From assembly GCA_016294035.1 (NCBI GenBank), contig JAEDCT010000001.1, forward strand, positions 62,001 to 126,000: a stretch of 64,000 bases of DNA. The letters are read 5' to 3'. The notes under the pieces were generated by a model. It was not told the DNA's origin and did no database searches. It saw nothing but the letters and a program-made list of their open reading frames with translations. Of this stretch, positions 1 through 8,190 are shown one piece after another; within the stretch, counting starts at the first letter, position 1, and the number at the start of each line of letters is the position of its first letter. The position numbers were made by a program, and so were the translations under genes. This DNA is from Treponema sp. Lineage in GTDB: Bacteria > Spirochaetota > Spirochaetia > Treponematales > Treponemataceae.

Positions 1-951
1 GATGGAGCTTTCAGGCCAGATTCTTTCTGCTTCTAGGACCTTGCGTTCCGCAGTGGCAAGATCCTTTTCCTTTATGGCTATCCTGATTGCCGTAAGGTAT
101 GCTGGCATTTCGTCTGTCTTTATGGATGCGATTATCTCCTTTGCCTTTTCTGCGTCTGCTTCTGCAAGGACTGGAAGGTAGAGGTCGAGTATCTTCTCGT
201 CGTTTCTATGGGCCTCATAGATTGGTTCGAGCAGCTTGCAGGCTTCCGAAACATTTCCATCCTCGTAAAAGAGTACCTCTGCCTTTTCGTAGTTTAGCTT
301 TTCAAAGGTGGTGAATTCCACCCTGCCGCGGGAATTTGCCTTTACCTCGTCCTGGATCTCCATGGCTCGGTAGTCGCTTATTCCGTAGCGTTCCTGAAGT
401 TCATGGAGCTGCTTGAATTCTTCCGCGTCAATTCTGTTGTCGTCGGAAAGGGATTCAATTACCTTTGCCTTGTAGTTTTCCTCGTAGAGCCTTACCTTTT
501 TTTCTACGCAGCCATTGCATACGCCATGTGCCTTGTCAAAGCAGTCGCCGCAGGTAAACTGGCCGCAGTCAGGACAGTCGTAGCCGTGTATCTTCTGCAC
601 GATGCTTCCGCAGATGTGGCACTTTGCTGTCTTCTTTGTCTCGTCCTCGTTCTTTATGATGGTTGCGTTTCCGCTGACATTGTATGTTTCCTTGTGGCCG
701 ATGACGTCGCCTGCTATGACATTCTTATCACCCATGCTTATTCCACTGCCGGATGATGCACCAGCCCCTGCATTCCCGAGCCTTACGCCGCATTCGGAGC
801 AGAACTTGGTTCCAACAGCATACTCCCTTCCGCACTGTGGACAGCAGACCTTTTCTTCCTCAAGCTTTACAGGAGTTCCATCTTCGTTCTCACAGTTCTC
901 GCAGAAATTTCCGCTTTCATATTGTTTCTTGCACTTTGGACATGTTTTCAT
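1..951 (-). CDS. Zinc-ribbon protein (3' end outside window)
   Basis: This reading frame stays open from an ATG at 951 to the window edge, giving 317 codons and no stop. An AGGAG ribosome site lies just upstream of the ATG. The N-terminus carries two CxxC zinc-ribbon modules (KTCPKCKKQY and FCENCEN, then VCCPQCGREY and FCSECG). A third cysteine cluster near residues 115-150 has CHICGS, CPDCG, CGDC and CNGC. Between them is a Gly/Asn-rich stretch of the type ISMGDKNVIAGDVIG, often seen as short beta repeats in zinc-ribbon proteins. The C-terminal part is helical and looks like TPR-type repeats. No enzyme motif is visible. It lies directly downstream of a NADase-type glycan-binding membrane protein on the same strand, so the two are probably cotranscribed. 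Function is unknown. Confidence 0.75.
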   Translation of the reverse strand, partial: MKTCPKCKKQYESGNFCENCENEDGTPVKLEEEKVCCPQCGREYAVGTKFCSECGVRLGNAGAGASSGSGISMGDKNVIAGDVIGHKETYNVSGNATIIKNEDETKKTAKCHICGSIVQKIHGYDCPDCGQFTCGDCFDKAHGVCNGCVEKKVRLYEENYKAKVIESLSDDNRIDAEEFKQLHELQERYGISDYRAMEIQDEVKANSRGRVEFTTFEKLNYEKAEVLFYEDGNVSEACKLLEPIYEAHRNDEKILDLYLPVLAEADAEKAKEIIASIKTDEMPAYLTAIRIAIKEKDLATAERKVLEAERIWPESSI

Positions 952-974
952 TTTTATGGCTCCTGTTGATATGT

Positions 975-2189
975 TTATTCAAAATTAGGGATGATGGAAT
1001 CTATGCACAAATCATCATACTTGTTTCCCTTGTACACTGATTGGATTTCTATCCTAAGATTCAGTTTTTCACTCGGTTCCTGTGGAATTATGGACCTTAC
1101 ATCGAGTATCTGCCTTGATTTTGTATCAGGCAATTCAAATGACTTTGATTTTCCCGTCTGACTGCATGTTACAAGCAATTTTTTTACACGACAGTTTTTT
1201 TCATAATAATCAGGATGTTCTGGATTCTGAAATCCATTTCTAAATTCAAGTTTCAAGTGCTCATCATAGGGACCTGACAGATCTATATATTCACCAACTC
1301 CACTGTATCCATTAGCCTTTGGTACCCATGGTAGGCCGCCTATTTTTTTCAAATTATCCGCAACATAATAATAGGTTCCAGAATTTAATGTCTCGTAAAA
1401 ATAACTGCTCGATGAATAATCGAAAGTATAATTGTCATGGGATTGGTGCACATAAGCTGGTTTTGCTTCTTTTTGAGGTTCAACTATGTCTATCGCTTTT
1501 TTTTCTTCAACTATATATGGTTCATCTCGTGCTGAATCATTTTTTTCCAAATTGTAGTCATCAACAATTTTTTCATGATTTTGATTCTTATCAACTATTC
1601 TATTAGTCGCAGAACGTTTTTTTAGATATAAATAGAATATAAAACTTACAAAAATCAACAGAATTATTATAATTATTCTGTTGACCATTCTTTTTTTTAA
1701 CTCATCTTTTTTTATATTATTTAACTCGATTAATTCTTTTAATTTTTTTTCCAGCTTCTTGAGATTTTCATCAGTCTGCTCGGCCTGGGAATATAAACCA
1801 AAGGATTCTACAACTGGATTTTGCCCCTTAAAAATTCTATATTCATTGCGGCACCATTCAATGTCATAAGGATTAGCATCATCACCTTTTTCAAGAAACT
1901 GCTTCATTTTAGAAAGAATAGAATTCAAAGAATCCTCAAGCTGTTGATTGACTATGCGTTCTTCTTCTGCAGCCTTTTGCTTTCTTGCTTCTTCTTCTGC
2001 AAGAGCCTTTCGTCTAACTTCTTCTTCAGCTTTACGCTGCATTTCGGCCTGTTCTTCCAGTTTTCTCTGAATTTCTGCCTCTGCACGGGCCTTTTCTTCT
2101 GCAATCTTTTTTTCCTGCTCAAGCTTGGCATTCCTAAGTTTTTCAATAATGCTTTGACCTGATCCAAAAGAATTCTTTAAGTCTTCCAT
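975..2189 (-). CDS. Membrane-anchored coiled-coil protein with NADase-type glycan-binding domain
   Basis: This 404-residue protein has three parts. Residues about 15-75 are a highly charged Glu/Lys/Ala coiled coil. A single membrane helix rich in Ile, Leu and Phe lies at about 168-190, after a Lys/Arg patch. The last 140 residues contain GLPWVPKANGYSGVGEYIDL-like spacing (Trp, Gly-x-GE, then FRNGFQNP and N-C-R-VKKL). This matches the discoidin-like NADase-type glycan-binding domain found in many Treponema proteins. The longest frame starts with TTG at 2204, but GGAG lies 8 bases before the ATG at 2189, so I chose that start. The coiled coil would be cytoplasmic and the glycan-binding domain outside the membrane. 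The domain assignment is by recalled similarity only. Confidence 0.75.
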   Translation of the reverse strand: MEDLKNSFGSGQSIIEKLRNAKLEQEKKIAEEKARAEAEIQRKLEEQAEMQRKAEEEVRRKALAEEEARKQKAAEEERIVNQQLEDSLNSILSKMKQFLEKGDDANPYDIEWCRNEYRIFKGQNPVVESFGLYSQAEQTDENLKKLEKKLKELIELNNIKKDELKKRMVNRIIIIILLIFVSFIFYLYLKKRSATNRIVDKNQNHEKIVDDYNLEKNDSARDEPYIVEEKKAIDIVEPQKEAKPAYVHQSHDNYTFDYSSSSYFYETLNSGTYYYVADNLKKIGGLPWVPKANGYSGVGEYIDLSGPYDEHLKLEFRNGFQNPEHPDYYEKNCRVKKLLVTCSQTGKSKSFELPDTKSRQILDVRSIIPQEPSEKLNLRIEIQSVYKGNKYDDLCIDSIIPNFE

Positions 2190-2327
2190 GAAAATCTTCT
2201 CCAAAAAGTTTTGCGTTTACTTTTTTTTATCAATCATACTCAATTTGAGTTTCTAACGTAATATAATAACACTCTTTTTGCGTATTGTAAACTTTAGACC
2301 ACGCTACCATAAGGTAAAATATGTTAT

Positions 2328-2663
2328 ATGGGAAAAACTTTCAAAGAAAATCTTAAAGAACTTCTTGAATATAATGACATGACAATAAAAGAACTAGCAT
2401 ATCAAACAGGAATTTCACATAGATCCATTGAAAACTACTTGAATTCCAGAGAATCCATTCCTCCAGCCGATTATGCCTGCAAGATAGCAAAAACCTTAAA
2501 CACAACGGTAGAAGATCTATTGTCAGAAAATGGAATAAACCTGGACAGATCCAGATACCCAAGAGAACTTCTTTCTATTATAAAGATATTTCCAAACCTT
2601 AATACAGCGGATCAAAAATTAATCAGTGCCCTTGTTCAATCACTTTCAAAAAAAGAATCCTAA
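2328..2663 (+). CDS. XRE-family helix-turn-helix regulator
   Basis: This 111-residue protein has a classic Cro/C1-type helix-turn-helix over residues about 8-62: ELAYQTGISHRSIENYLN followed by PADYACKIAKTLNTTVEDLL. The C-terminal 40 residues are a short helical tail with no sensor domain. It is divergent from the upstream membrane protein and tail-to-tail with a sigma-70 factor 13 bases away. A weak AAGGT ribosome site precedes the ATG. It probably regulates nearby genes or itself, but no operator could be assigned. Confidence 0.85.
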   Translation: MGKTFKENLKELLEYNDMTIKELAYQTGISHRSIENYLNSRESIPPADYACKIAKTLNTTVEDLLSENGINLDRSRYPRELLSIIKIFPNLNTADQKLISALVQSLSKKES

Positions 2664-2675
2664 TCTCACTCCCTT

Positions 2676-3425
2676 CTACGCCACCAGATAATACTGCATG
2701 GATTTCATTTCTGCTTCGTGTCGAAGTTTTTTTTCTGCAGCACACCTTATCTGCCTTACGCGTTCCTTTGAAATATTCAAGTTTTTAGAAATATCCATAA
2801 GAGAAAATTCTTTTCCATCCAGTCCATAATATTTTTCAACAACAAACCTTTCTCTTTTGTTAAGGACATTCATGATTTCATCCATCTCGCAGTACATATT
2901 TCTATTGACGATCATTTCCAATGCTCCAGGATTTTTTGTATCCATGAGCATGTCACCCAGCGTGCAGGAATCTTCATCATATAAACATGAGTCCAAAGAA
3001 ACTGCTGAATAGCTGGATTTATCAACATCAGCCTTGAGCGGTACATATACCGGATTTACCTGCCTGTTGACCGCAATCTGGAGGGCATTATAAACCCAGA
3101 CCTTTGCATAGGTAATAAAGCAGAATCCTTTTTCTACTTTAAAATTATTGATAGCATTGATAAGTCCAAAATTTGCTTCCATCATAAGGTCTTCAAATTC
3201 CATTCCATGACCCAGGCATTTTGTGAACTTCTGTGCAACCATATTTATGAAGCCTTGATTTTTTTCAATTACAATATTGCGGGCTATAATAGAAGAAGAT
3301 TTTCCATAAATGTCAGTTTTTTGTGCAATAAGAATAAGTTCATTGGTTTCTCCTTTAGTTAGGATTTGTTTATGCGATAAGGATTTGAAATATACATAAA
3401 CATTTGAATCGTCGTTAAGCTTCAT
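2676..3425 (-). CDS. RNA polymerase sigma-70 family factor
   Basis: This 249-residue protein has the sigma-70 layout. Region 2 is EFEDLMMEANFGLINAINNF followed by GFCFITYAKVWVYNAL, with the aromatic promoter-melting and -10 recognition stretch. A short region 3 includes VYVPLKADVD. Region 4 ends in MDISKNLNISKERVRQIRC, the -35 helix-turn-helix. Region 1.1 is absent, so it is an alternative (group 2/3 type) factor, not the housekeeping RpoD. I placed the start at 3425 because GGAGG lies 7 bases upstream. The longer frame to 3452 would translate through that ribosome site. Its target promoters are unknown. Confidence 0.9.
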   Translation of the reverse strand: MKLNDDSNVYVYFKSLSHKQILTKGETNELILIAQKTDIYGKSSSIIARNIVIEKNQGFINMVAQKFTKCLGHGMEFEDLMMEANFGLINAINNFKVEKGFCFITYAKVWVYNALQIAVNRQVNPVYVPLKADVDKSSYSAVSLDSCLYDEDSCTLGDMLMDTKNPGALEMIVNRNMYCEMDEIMNVLNKRERFVVEKYYGLDGKEFSLMDISKNLNISKERVRQIRCAAEKKLRHEAEMKSMQYYLVA

Positions 3426-3579
3426 AAATTTTCCTCCATAAAAGATCAGCATAAAATAAGTACAATTAAAAACGTTTTCAACACGATTTTTTATTCATGC
3501 TTGCATTTAAATTATACGTTCAAAAATTTCGCTCAATAAAAAAATACAGAACTTTTATGGAATCATTGAATTTCTTCTA

Positions 3580-5412
3580 TTAAAATGGATGTTCTACGAC
3601 AATAGAGTTCTTGGAAATCCATTTATTGCAGGCATTTCTGACATCCTCTCCTACCCGAGAATTTCCAAAGCCATAGCATTGGATTAAAAGATATATTTCT
3701 TTTATATTTGGAATCAGTTCAATGCAGGCTTCGTATTTCCTGATGCTGCTTGAACAATACATAATTATACTGTTTCTATTTCTTGCCTTTTCCTGATATA
3801 AGTGGCCTACGCAATTGCACATTTCATGGCTTATTTCAAGCAGCTGTCTTGATCCGCTTGCCAAATGAAATTCGTAGCCATCTATTTCACATTCAAGTTC
3901 TTTATCCTTTTCCAGGTAATTGAATTCAATATTTTCTTCCCTACATTCACCATCAGAATTATAAAACATGGGTATATATATTTCATTCTTGATTCTGTTA
4001 ATAAGCCGCTGATTATATTCAGTAAAACCTTCATGTAGAATTTTTTTTCTATCATCTTCTGAAAAATTTACGTTTTTATGAATTTTCAAGAACATTACAA
4101 AGGCATCAAAGGAATTATCATCCCTGTAGGCTGAATCCAGAAGACTGACAAGTTTTCTCTCTGAAAAAATATCTTTGTATACTTCTACAAATTCATAGGA
4201 CCAGCTTCTTTGCCATGCAAAAATTAAATCAACTGTAGATTTGTAATCTTTAAAATCATAATCCCATAAAAAAGATGAAAAATTTTCTCTTGTTATTACC
4301 TCATTAATTATATTCAGGTCTTTGAATCCAAGTTTCATAAGGTAAATCCACCCATAGACTGAATAGGGATTTTTGAGAAAAGTTTTTCTTAAAAGCTGTG
4401 TTGGCTTTACTTCAAGAACAGCCATCATATAGTCAAAAGTTCTGTTATCTTCCCTCCTATCAAGAAGAGTTTTTCTGATCCATTCTCCATTGTTTTCCAG
4501 CAGAGAATCAAAAACTCCAAGCTGAGGCAACAGAGGAAACCGAATATAATTTTTAAGTTTTTCAAAATTTGTTTCTCCCCATTCATATTCAGGAGTAAAA
4601 CCAAAATGCTTCTTACATCTATTTAATAGAATAGACCTCATTTTTTTATACTGCTCATCAGGAATATGAAAACCTGCTTTATTTTTTTTATTATCTGGTG
4701 TTATGAATAATCTGCCCTTTTCAACATCTGCACAGATTGAAAATTCCTTTCTTATTATTTTAGTACCTATTCCATTTGCTTCTTCATAGACAATCCGTTT
4801 AAGAAATACATATCTGTCATTTTCCAAAAGTGTCCATTCATTTTTTTTACTATTACCCAAGTCTTCATAGGGTATTCCAAGAGTATCATAAAGCTTCAGA
4901 ACTTGATTTCTGTCGCCTATGCAGGTACACAAGTCAGCCCTTACAAGAACGTTTCCCCCTCTTGAAATAATCTGGTTTGCAACATTTATAACTCCATAAT
5001 CAAGAGAATTTCCACATAGGATGAATTTTACATCATCAACACATTGAGGAAATAATTCCATTTGATTCATATAATTTAATTCATAAACATCTTCATTTTG
5101 AGGATCAATTCCCATGATGGCTTTTTCATAAAACCTAAGGCCAGGTTCTTTGTATTCTGCCAGGCATGTATTTTGTCCATAAGTGTTTTGAATACAATGA
5201 CTTGGAAATTTTCCACCGTTGCATAAAAAAGAAAAATGATTTTCAGGATGAAAACTATCAACAAGCATAACACGACTGGAATTCATCCTACTTTCATTTG
5301 TTGCACTTATAAGTCTTACGATCTTATCAACAACATCCCTGAATCCTTTTATTGGAAAGGCACCATTTTCAAGAAAATCATTCTGCAAATTCACACAAAC
5401 CAGTTTTATCAT
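3580..5412 (-). CDS. Nicotinamidase-like (catalytic Cys lost) fused to PcfJ-like domain
   Basis: This 610-residue protein has an N-terminal isochorismatase/nicotinamidase-like fold over about residues 1-190. VNLQNDFLENGAF supplies the first catalytic Asp, VDSFHPENHFSF the D-x-H metal motif, and HCIQNTYG the conserved HC strand. The nucleophile motif normally read as DYCV is LDYGV here, so the catalytic Cys is replaced by Gly and the domain is probably inactive as an amidase. The C-terminal 150 residues carry MCNCVGHLYQ and YEACIEL, the signature of PcfJ-like proteins. The middle region (HIPDEQYKKM, GFTPEYEWGETNFEKL) also matches the protein at 53666-55480, which has a different N-terminus. 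The ATG start is conventional. The role is unknown. A binding or sensing function for the dead amidase domain is inference. Confidence 0.75.
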   Translation of the reverse strand: MIKLVCVNLQNDFLENGAFPIKGFRDVVDKIVRLISATNESRMNSSRVMLVDSFHPENHFSFLCNGGKFPSHCIQNTYGQNTCLAEYKEPGLRFYEKAIMGIDPQNEDVYELNYMNQMELFPQCVDDVKFILCGNSLDYGVINVANQIISRGGNVLVRADLCTCIGDRNQVLKLYDTLGIPYEDLGNSKKNEWTLLENDRYVFLKRIVYEEANGIGTKIIRKEFSICADVEKGRLFITPDNKKNKAGFHIPDEQYKKMRSILLNRCKKHFGFTPEYEWGETNFEKLKNYIRFPLLPQLGVFDSLLENNGEWIRKTLLDRREDNRTFDYMMAVLEVKPTQLLRKTFLKNPYSVYGWIYLMKLGFKDLNIINEVITRENFSSFLWDYDFKDYKSTVDLIFAWQRSWSYEFVEVYKDIFSERKLVSLLDSAYRDDNSFDAFVMFLKIHKNVNFSEDDRKKILHEGFTEYNQRLINRIKNEIYIPMFYNSDGECREENIEFNYLEKDKELECEIDGYEFHLASGSRQLLEISHEMCNCVGHLYQEKARNRNSIIMYCSSSIRKYEACIELIPNIKEIYLLIQCYGFGNSRVGEDVRNACNKWISKNSIVVEHPF

Positions 5413-5505
5413 TATTGTTTATTCACCTTCCTTATGATTTAACCTAGTTTGAGTTTTTTGCACCGTCAAGTTTCATTCTCCCTGATTTTTTCATTAAACG
5501 CTGTC

Positions 5506-5533
5506 TTGACAGTAGAAAATGATACTCTAAGAT
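5506..5533 (+). promoter_or_regulatory. Sigma-70-type promoter for the FliG_C/MotA-like gene
   Basis: TTGACA (5506-5511) and TAAGAT (5528-5533) are separated by 16 bases. They sit 35 bases before the ATG at 5568, in the gap between two divergent genes. Confidence 0.6.
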
Positions 5534-5567
5534 TAAATTATGTAATCAAACATTTTTGGAGGACACA

Positions 5568-6647
5568 ATGAATTTACTTTCTGAAGTTTCAAAAGCAATT
5601 GCTGCCATTTCAACAAAAGAAGATTTTATTACAGGAATGGATTTTTTTATAAACAGACTAGAACTGATTCCTTATGGGCACATGACAAGGGATCAGCTTG
5701 AGGCATTGTATCTTTGTTCAAATGAAAAATTTGAAGACAGGAATCAAACTAAATACGAACTATACAATGATCCATATCTTAATCTTGAAAAGGTAAAGAC
5801 TTCTGAAATATGGAGCAAAGTTCTGGAAGTTTTCAGAGAACATGCCATTACATTCAATGATGTCATAAAATTCAGCGGAAAAGACATTCAGCTTATAATA
5901 AGGTCAGTTTCCATTGAAGTTTTACAGCATGCCCTTACGGGAGCTCCAGAAATTATTCAGGAACATTTTTTCTGCAATATGACAGAAGGAATGACATCCA
6001 TGATCAAGCGTGAAATCGAAGAAGAGAAAAACATTTCTCATAAAATCATTGATGATGCCCGTAATCAAATTGTTGAATCCATAATTTATTTTTTAGATCA
6101 CTCCATGATTAATGTTGAAGATGATACATTCATCACAAAGCCATCAAAGAAAGCCGTATACAAGCTAATAGACCTCCCTGAAAAATGCAAGGATGAGTTT
6201 TTGTTCATCTTTACAAAAACTGGTATTTCGCCTGAACTTAAAGAAAAAATGATCAGCAACGGAAAAGATTTTTTTTCATCTGAAGAAAACAGAAATCTGT
6301 TTGAATCCAAATTCAAGGAACTTATTGAATTTTGCAGGATTGCTGAACGGGAAGGAATTCTTTCACTTGAAAGTCAGATTGAAGGCTCAGACGAGTTTAC
6401 ATCTCTTGGACTTCAACTTTTATGTGATGCTGCAGAAGCCCATATCATTGATGAAATTCTTTCTGCAAAAATCATTCAGGACTGCAACATAGACAGTCAG
6501 TTCCTCAAGTTCCTTACACTTAGGACCATACTTTACATCCAATGCAACATTCCTGTTTATACTGTTGCGCAAAATTTATTTTCCCTTATTCCAGATGAAT
6601 TCAGCGATTTCAAGAATAAGATCAAAGATGGATTTAGCAATAACTAA
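5568..6647 (+). CDS. FliG C-domain protein with MotA-like C-terminal segment
   Basis: This 359-residue soluble protein aligns by eye with the FliG C-terminal domain over about residues 85-205: ITFNDVIKFSGKDIQ, then SVSIEVLQHALTGA, then a CNMTEGMTSMIKREIEEE helix and DDARNQIVESIIYFL. These parallel the FliG series tFeDiv..dd..iQ, Vd..dLa.ALkGa, NmS.Ra and AQ..Iv. Further on, FCRIAEREGILSLESQIEG and FTSLGLQLLCDAA resemble the cytoplasmic part of MotA (la..aR.eGllaLE, Fl..gl.l..dg). It has no membrane helix, so it cannot be a stator. I infer a soluble accessory or regulator that mimics both rotor and stator faces. GGAGG lies 6 bases before the ATG at 5568, so the longer TTG frame from 5556 is rejected. 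The FliG part is more certain than the MotA part. Confidence 0.7.
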   Translation: MNLLSEVSKAIAAISTKEDFITGMDFFINRLELIPYGHMTRDQLEALYLCSNEKFEDRNQTKYELYNDPYLNLEKVKTSEIWSKVLEVFREHAITFNDVIKFSGKDIQLIIRSVSIEVLQHALTGAPEIIQEHFFCNMTEGMTSMIKREIEEEKNISHKIIDDARNQIVESIIYFLDHSMINVEDDTFITKPSKKAVYKLIDLPEKCKDEFLFIFTKTGISPELKEKMISNGKDFFSSEENRNLFESKFKELIEFCRIAEREGILSLESQIEGSDEFTSLGLQLLCDAAEAHIIDEILSAKIIQDCNIDSQFLKFLTLRTILYIQCNIPVYTVAQNLFSLIPDEFSDFKNKIKDGFSNN

Positions 6648-6694
6648 ACCACTTGCATACTATAATTCATGTTTTTTACCCGATAATGAACATG

Positions 6695-6766
6695 TCACCT
6701 CCGGCCTTGTGCCGGAGGTCTCATCCAAAAAAAATGAGATTCCCCGATCAAGTCGGAGAATGACAG
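6695..6766. repeat. Paired palindromic extragenic elements
   Basis: Two stem-loops follow each other. The first has perfect 9-base arms ACCTCCGGC (6697-6705) and GCCGGAGGT (6711-6719). The second has ATTCCCCGA pairing with TCGGAGAAT across a short loop (about 6739-6761) with one mismatch. They look like dispersed palindromic repeats of the kind found between genes in many bacteria. Neither has a T-run to act as a terminator. Confidence 0.5.
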
Positions 6767-6785
6767 TGATGCAGAGTGCATTTCC

Positions 6786-6820
6786 AGCCCTTCTGTTGAT
6801 TCAGGAGGGCTTTTTTGTTT
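6786..6820 (+). terminator. Rho-independent terminator
   Basis: AGCCCTTCT pairs with AGGAGGGCT (one mismatch) and is followed by TTTTTTG. It probably ends transcription from the FliG_C/MotA-like gene. Confidence 0.7.
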
Positions 6821-6910
6821 ATCATTCCATTGGATTCTTATAATTTATTGAAGATAAAGACAGATCCATAGACAACCAAAAAAAAATGGAGGAAATATCT
6901 GTTAAAAAAA

Positions 6911-7405
6911 ATGAAAATGAGAAGAAGCGACAGAGAAATAACAGACGCAGATAGAATCACAGAAATAATAGAAGAATGCAAGATCATGAGGATCGGTTTC
7001 AACGACAACGGAGAAGTCTACATTGTTCCTCTGAATTATGGCCATGAAGAAACAGATGGAAAACATTATTTTTATTTCCACGGAGCAAAAGCAGGACGAA
7101 AATACAATCTGGTAAAAAATGCGAAGGACACTCTCGATGTAGGTTTTGAAATGGACTCAGGCTATGCACTTCTTCCTGCAGAAACAGCATGTGACTACAG
7201 TGCCGCATACAGAAGCATCATTGGAAAAGGAAAAATCTCGCTTGTCCACGGAAACGAAGCGAAACGACACGGACTTGAACTCATCATGAAGGAAGCAACT
7301 GGAATAGAAGACTGGAATTTTCCGGTGCCGATGCTTCTAGCTGTAGCAGTATTCTGTCTTGAAGTAACAGAAATGGCCTGCAAGGAACGAAAGATAGGAA
7401 AATAG
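6911..7405 (+). CDS. Pyridoxamine 5'-phosphate oxidase-family (Nim-like) flavoprotein
   Basis: This protein of up to 164 residues belongs to the split-barrel flavin-binding family that includes NimA-type nitroimidazole reductases. The family opening MRRSDREI is at residue 3. The core follows as VYIVPLNYGH, HYFYFHGAKAGRKYNLVKN and DVGFEMDS, and IIGKGKISLV marks the barrel. Substrate is unknown. The start may be 6911 or 6917, and the second fits family members better. A GGAGG at about 6888 is too far upstream for either ATG. It is likely cotranscribed with the MGMT-family gene 34 bases downstream. Confidence 0.8.
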   Translation: MKMRRSDREITDADRITEIIEECKIMRIGFNDNGEVYIVPLNYGHEETDGKHYFYFHGAKAGRKYNLVKNAKDTLDVGFEMDSGYALLPAETACDYSAAYRSIIGKGKISLVHGNEAKRHGLELIMKEATGIEDWNFPVPMLLAVAVFCLEVTEMACKERKIGK

Positions 7406-7439
7406 AAACTACATTCCCATGCACTTGAGGTAAAAAAAT

Positions 7440-7748
7440 ATGAAAAATATAACTCCAACCGCCAAAAAAGTTTACGACTATCTGCGTACAATTCCTAAAG
7501 GAAAAGTTGTTACCTACGGACAGATTGCCGAACACCTGGGAAACAAAAAAATGTGCCGTGCCGTAGGCAACATCCTTCATGCAAATCCACTGCCCGACTA
7601 CTATCCCTGCTACAAGGTCGTAAACGCGAAAGGGTTACTTGCAAAAAACTTTGGTCTTGGGATAGAAGAACAGAAACAACGCCTTGAAAAGGATGGAATA
7701 AAAGTTACAGATTACAGGGTGGATTTAGAAGTTTTCAAGTGGAAATGA
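7440..7748 (+). CDS. MGMT-family DNA-binding protein with PCYKV active-site motif
   Basis: This 102-residue protein is the C-terminal DNA-binding and alkyl-acceptor domain of O6-alkylguanine-DNA alkyltransferases, without the N-terminal domain. VYDYLRTIPKGKVVTYGQIA is the helix-turn-helix entry and CRAVGNIL includes the arginine finger. The reactive motif, usually PCHRV, is PCYKV here: the Cys is kept but the His that activates it is Tyr. Alkyltransferase-like proteins lose the Cys instead, so this is neither canonical MGMT nor ATL. Repair activity is uncertain and lesion binding is plausible. Confidence 0.8.
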   Translation: MKNITPTAKKVYDYLRTIPKGKVVTYGQIAEHLGNKKMCRAVGNILHANPLPDYYPCYKVVNAKGLLAKNFGLGIEEQKQRLEKDGIKVTDYRVDLEVFKWK

Positions 7749-7766
7749 TTGCATCCACCGCTTTCT

Positions 7767-8189
7767 CTACTCCCACTCGGAATTCACATCAAGACTTTCT
7801 CGAACTGTTCGCTTTGTGGATTTTTTCTTTTTAAGATTTATATTTCTGCTTTTATCTGAACTCTGATTCAAATCACTGCTTGTAAAAATCGAGCATGACT
7901 TTTCGTGACGCTGACGGCGCTGCTTGTTTTCCAGAGCAATTTCTTTGAAAGTTTCTGTCCGTTCAATCACAAGATCGTTTGCCGAAGTTACAGTAATCGA
8001 AAATATTTTTCCTGACACTGCAATGGACTCTATGGCAGCAGTCAAATCGGCAAGAGCAATCACGGCTTTGTTCTTTCCGCCAATATTTGCAATTTCCCGA
8101 AGTTTCTTTGCAAGCTGGGCATCAGTAAACCGGTTTCTTTCCCCCATGGCATCAAGGGCTTTAATGAGTTCATTTTGAATTAATGTCAT
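7767..8189 (-). CDS. Hypothetical protein at the end of the pseudopilus operon
   Basis: This 140-residue protein is not recognised. It opens with a helical region (IQNELIKALDAMGE, AQLAKKLREIANIGG) that could be a helix-turn-helix-like fold. Short beta strands follow, and the tail is polar and basic with a KKKKSTKR cluster. No signal peptide is present. The stop of the prepilin peptidase gene lies 1 base before its ATG (TGAAATG), which suggests translational coupling and favours 8189 over 8207. It is the last gene of the long minus-strand operon. Whether it has anything to do with secretion is unknown. Confidence 0.65.
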   Translation of the reverse strand: MTLIQNELIKALDAMGERNRFTDAQLAKKLREIANIGGKNKAVIALADLTAAIESIAVSGKIFSITVTSANDLVIERTETFKEIALENKQRRQRHEKSCSIFTSSDLNQSSDKSRNINLKKKKSTKRTVRESLDVNSEWE

Positions 8190-8190
8190 T

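Noticed and set aside
602..1040. Plus-strand frames opposite the zinc-ribbon gene
   Set aside because: The minus strand has a full-length gene with ribosome site and cysteine motifs in this place.
6565..6843. 92-codon plus frame after the FliG_C/MotA-like gene
   Set aside because: It covers the gene end, two palindromes and a terminator.
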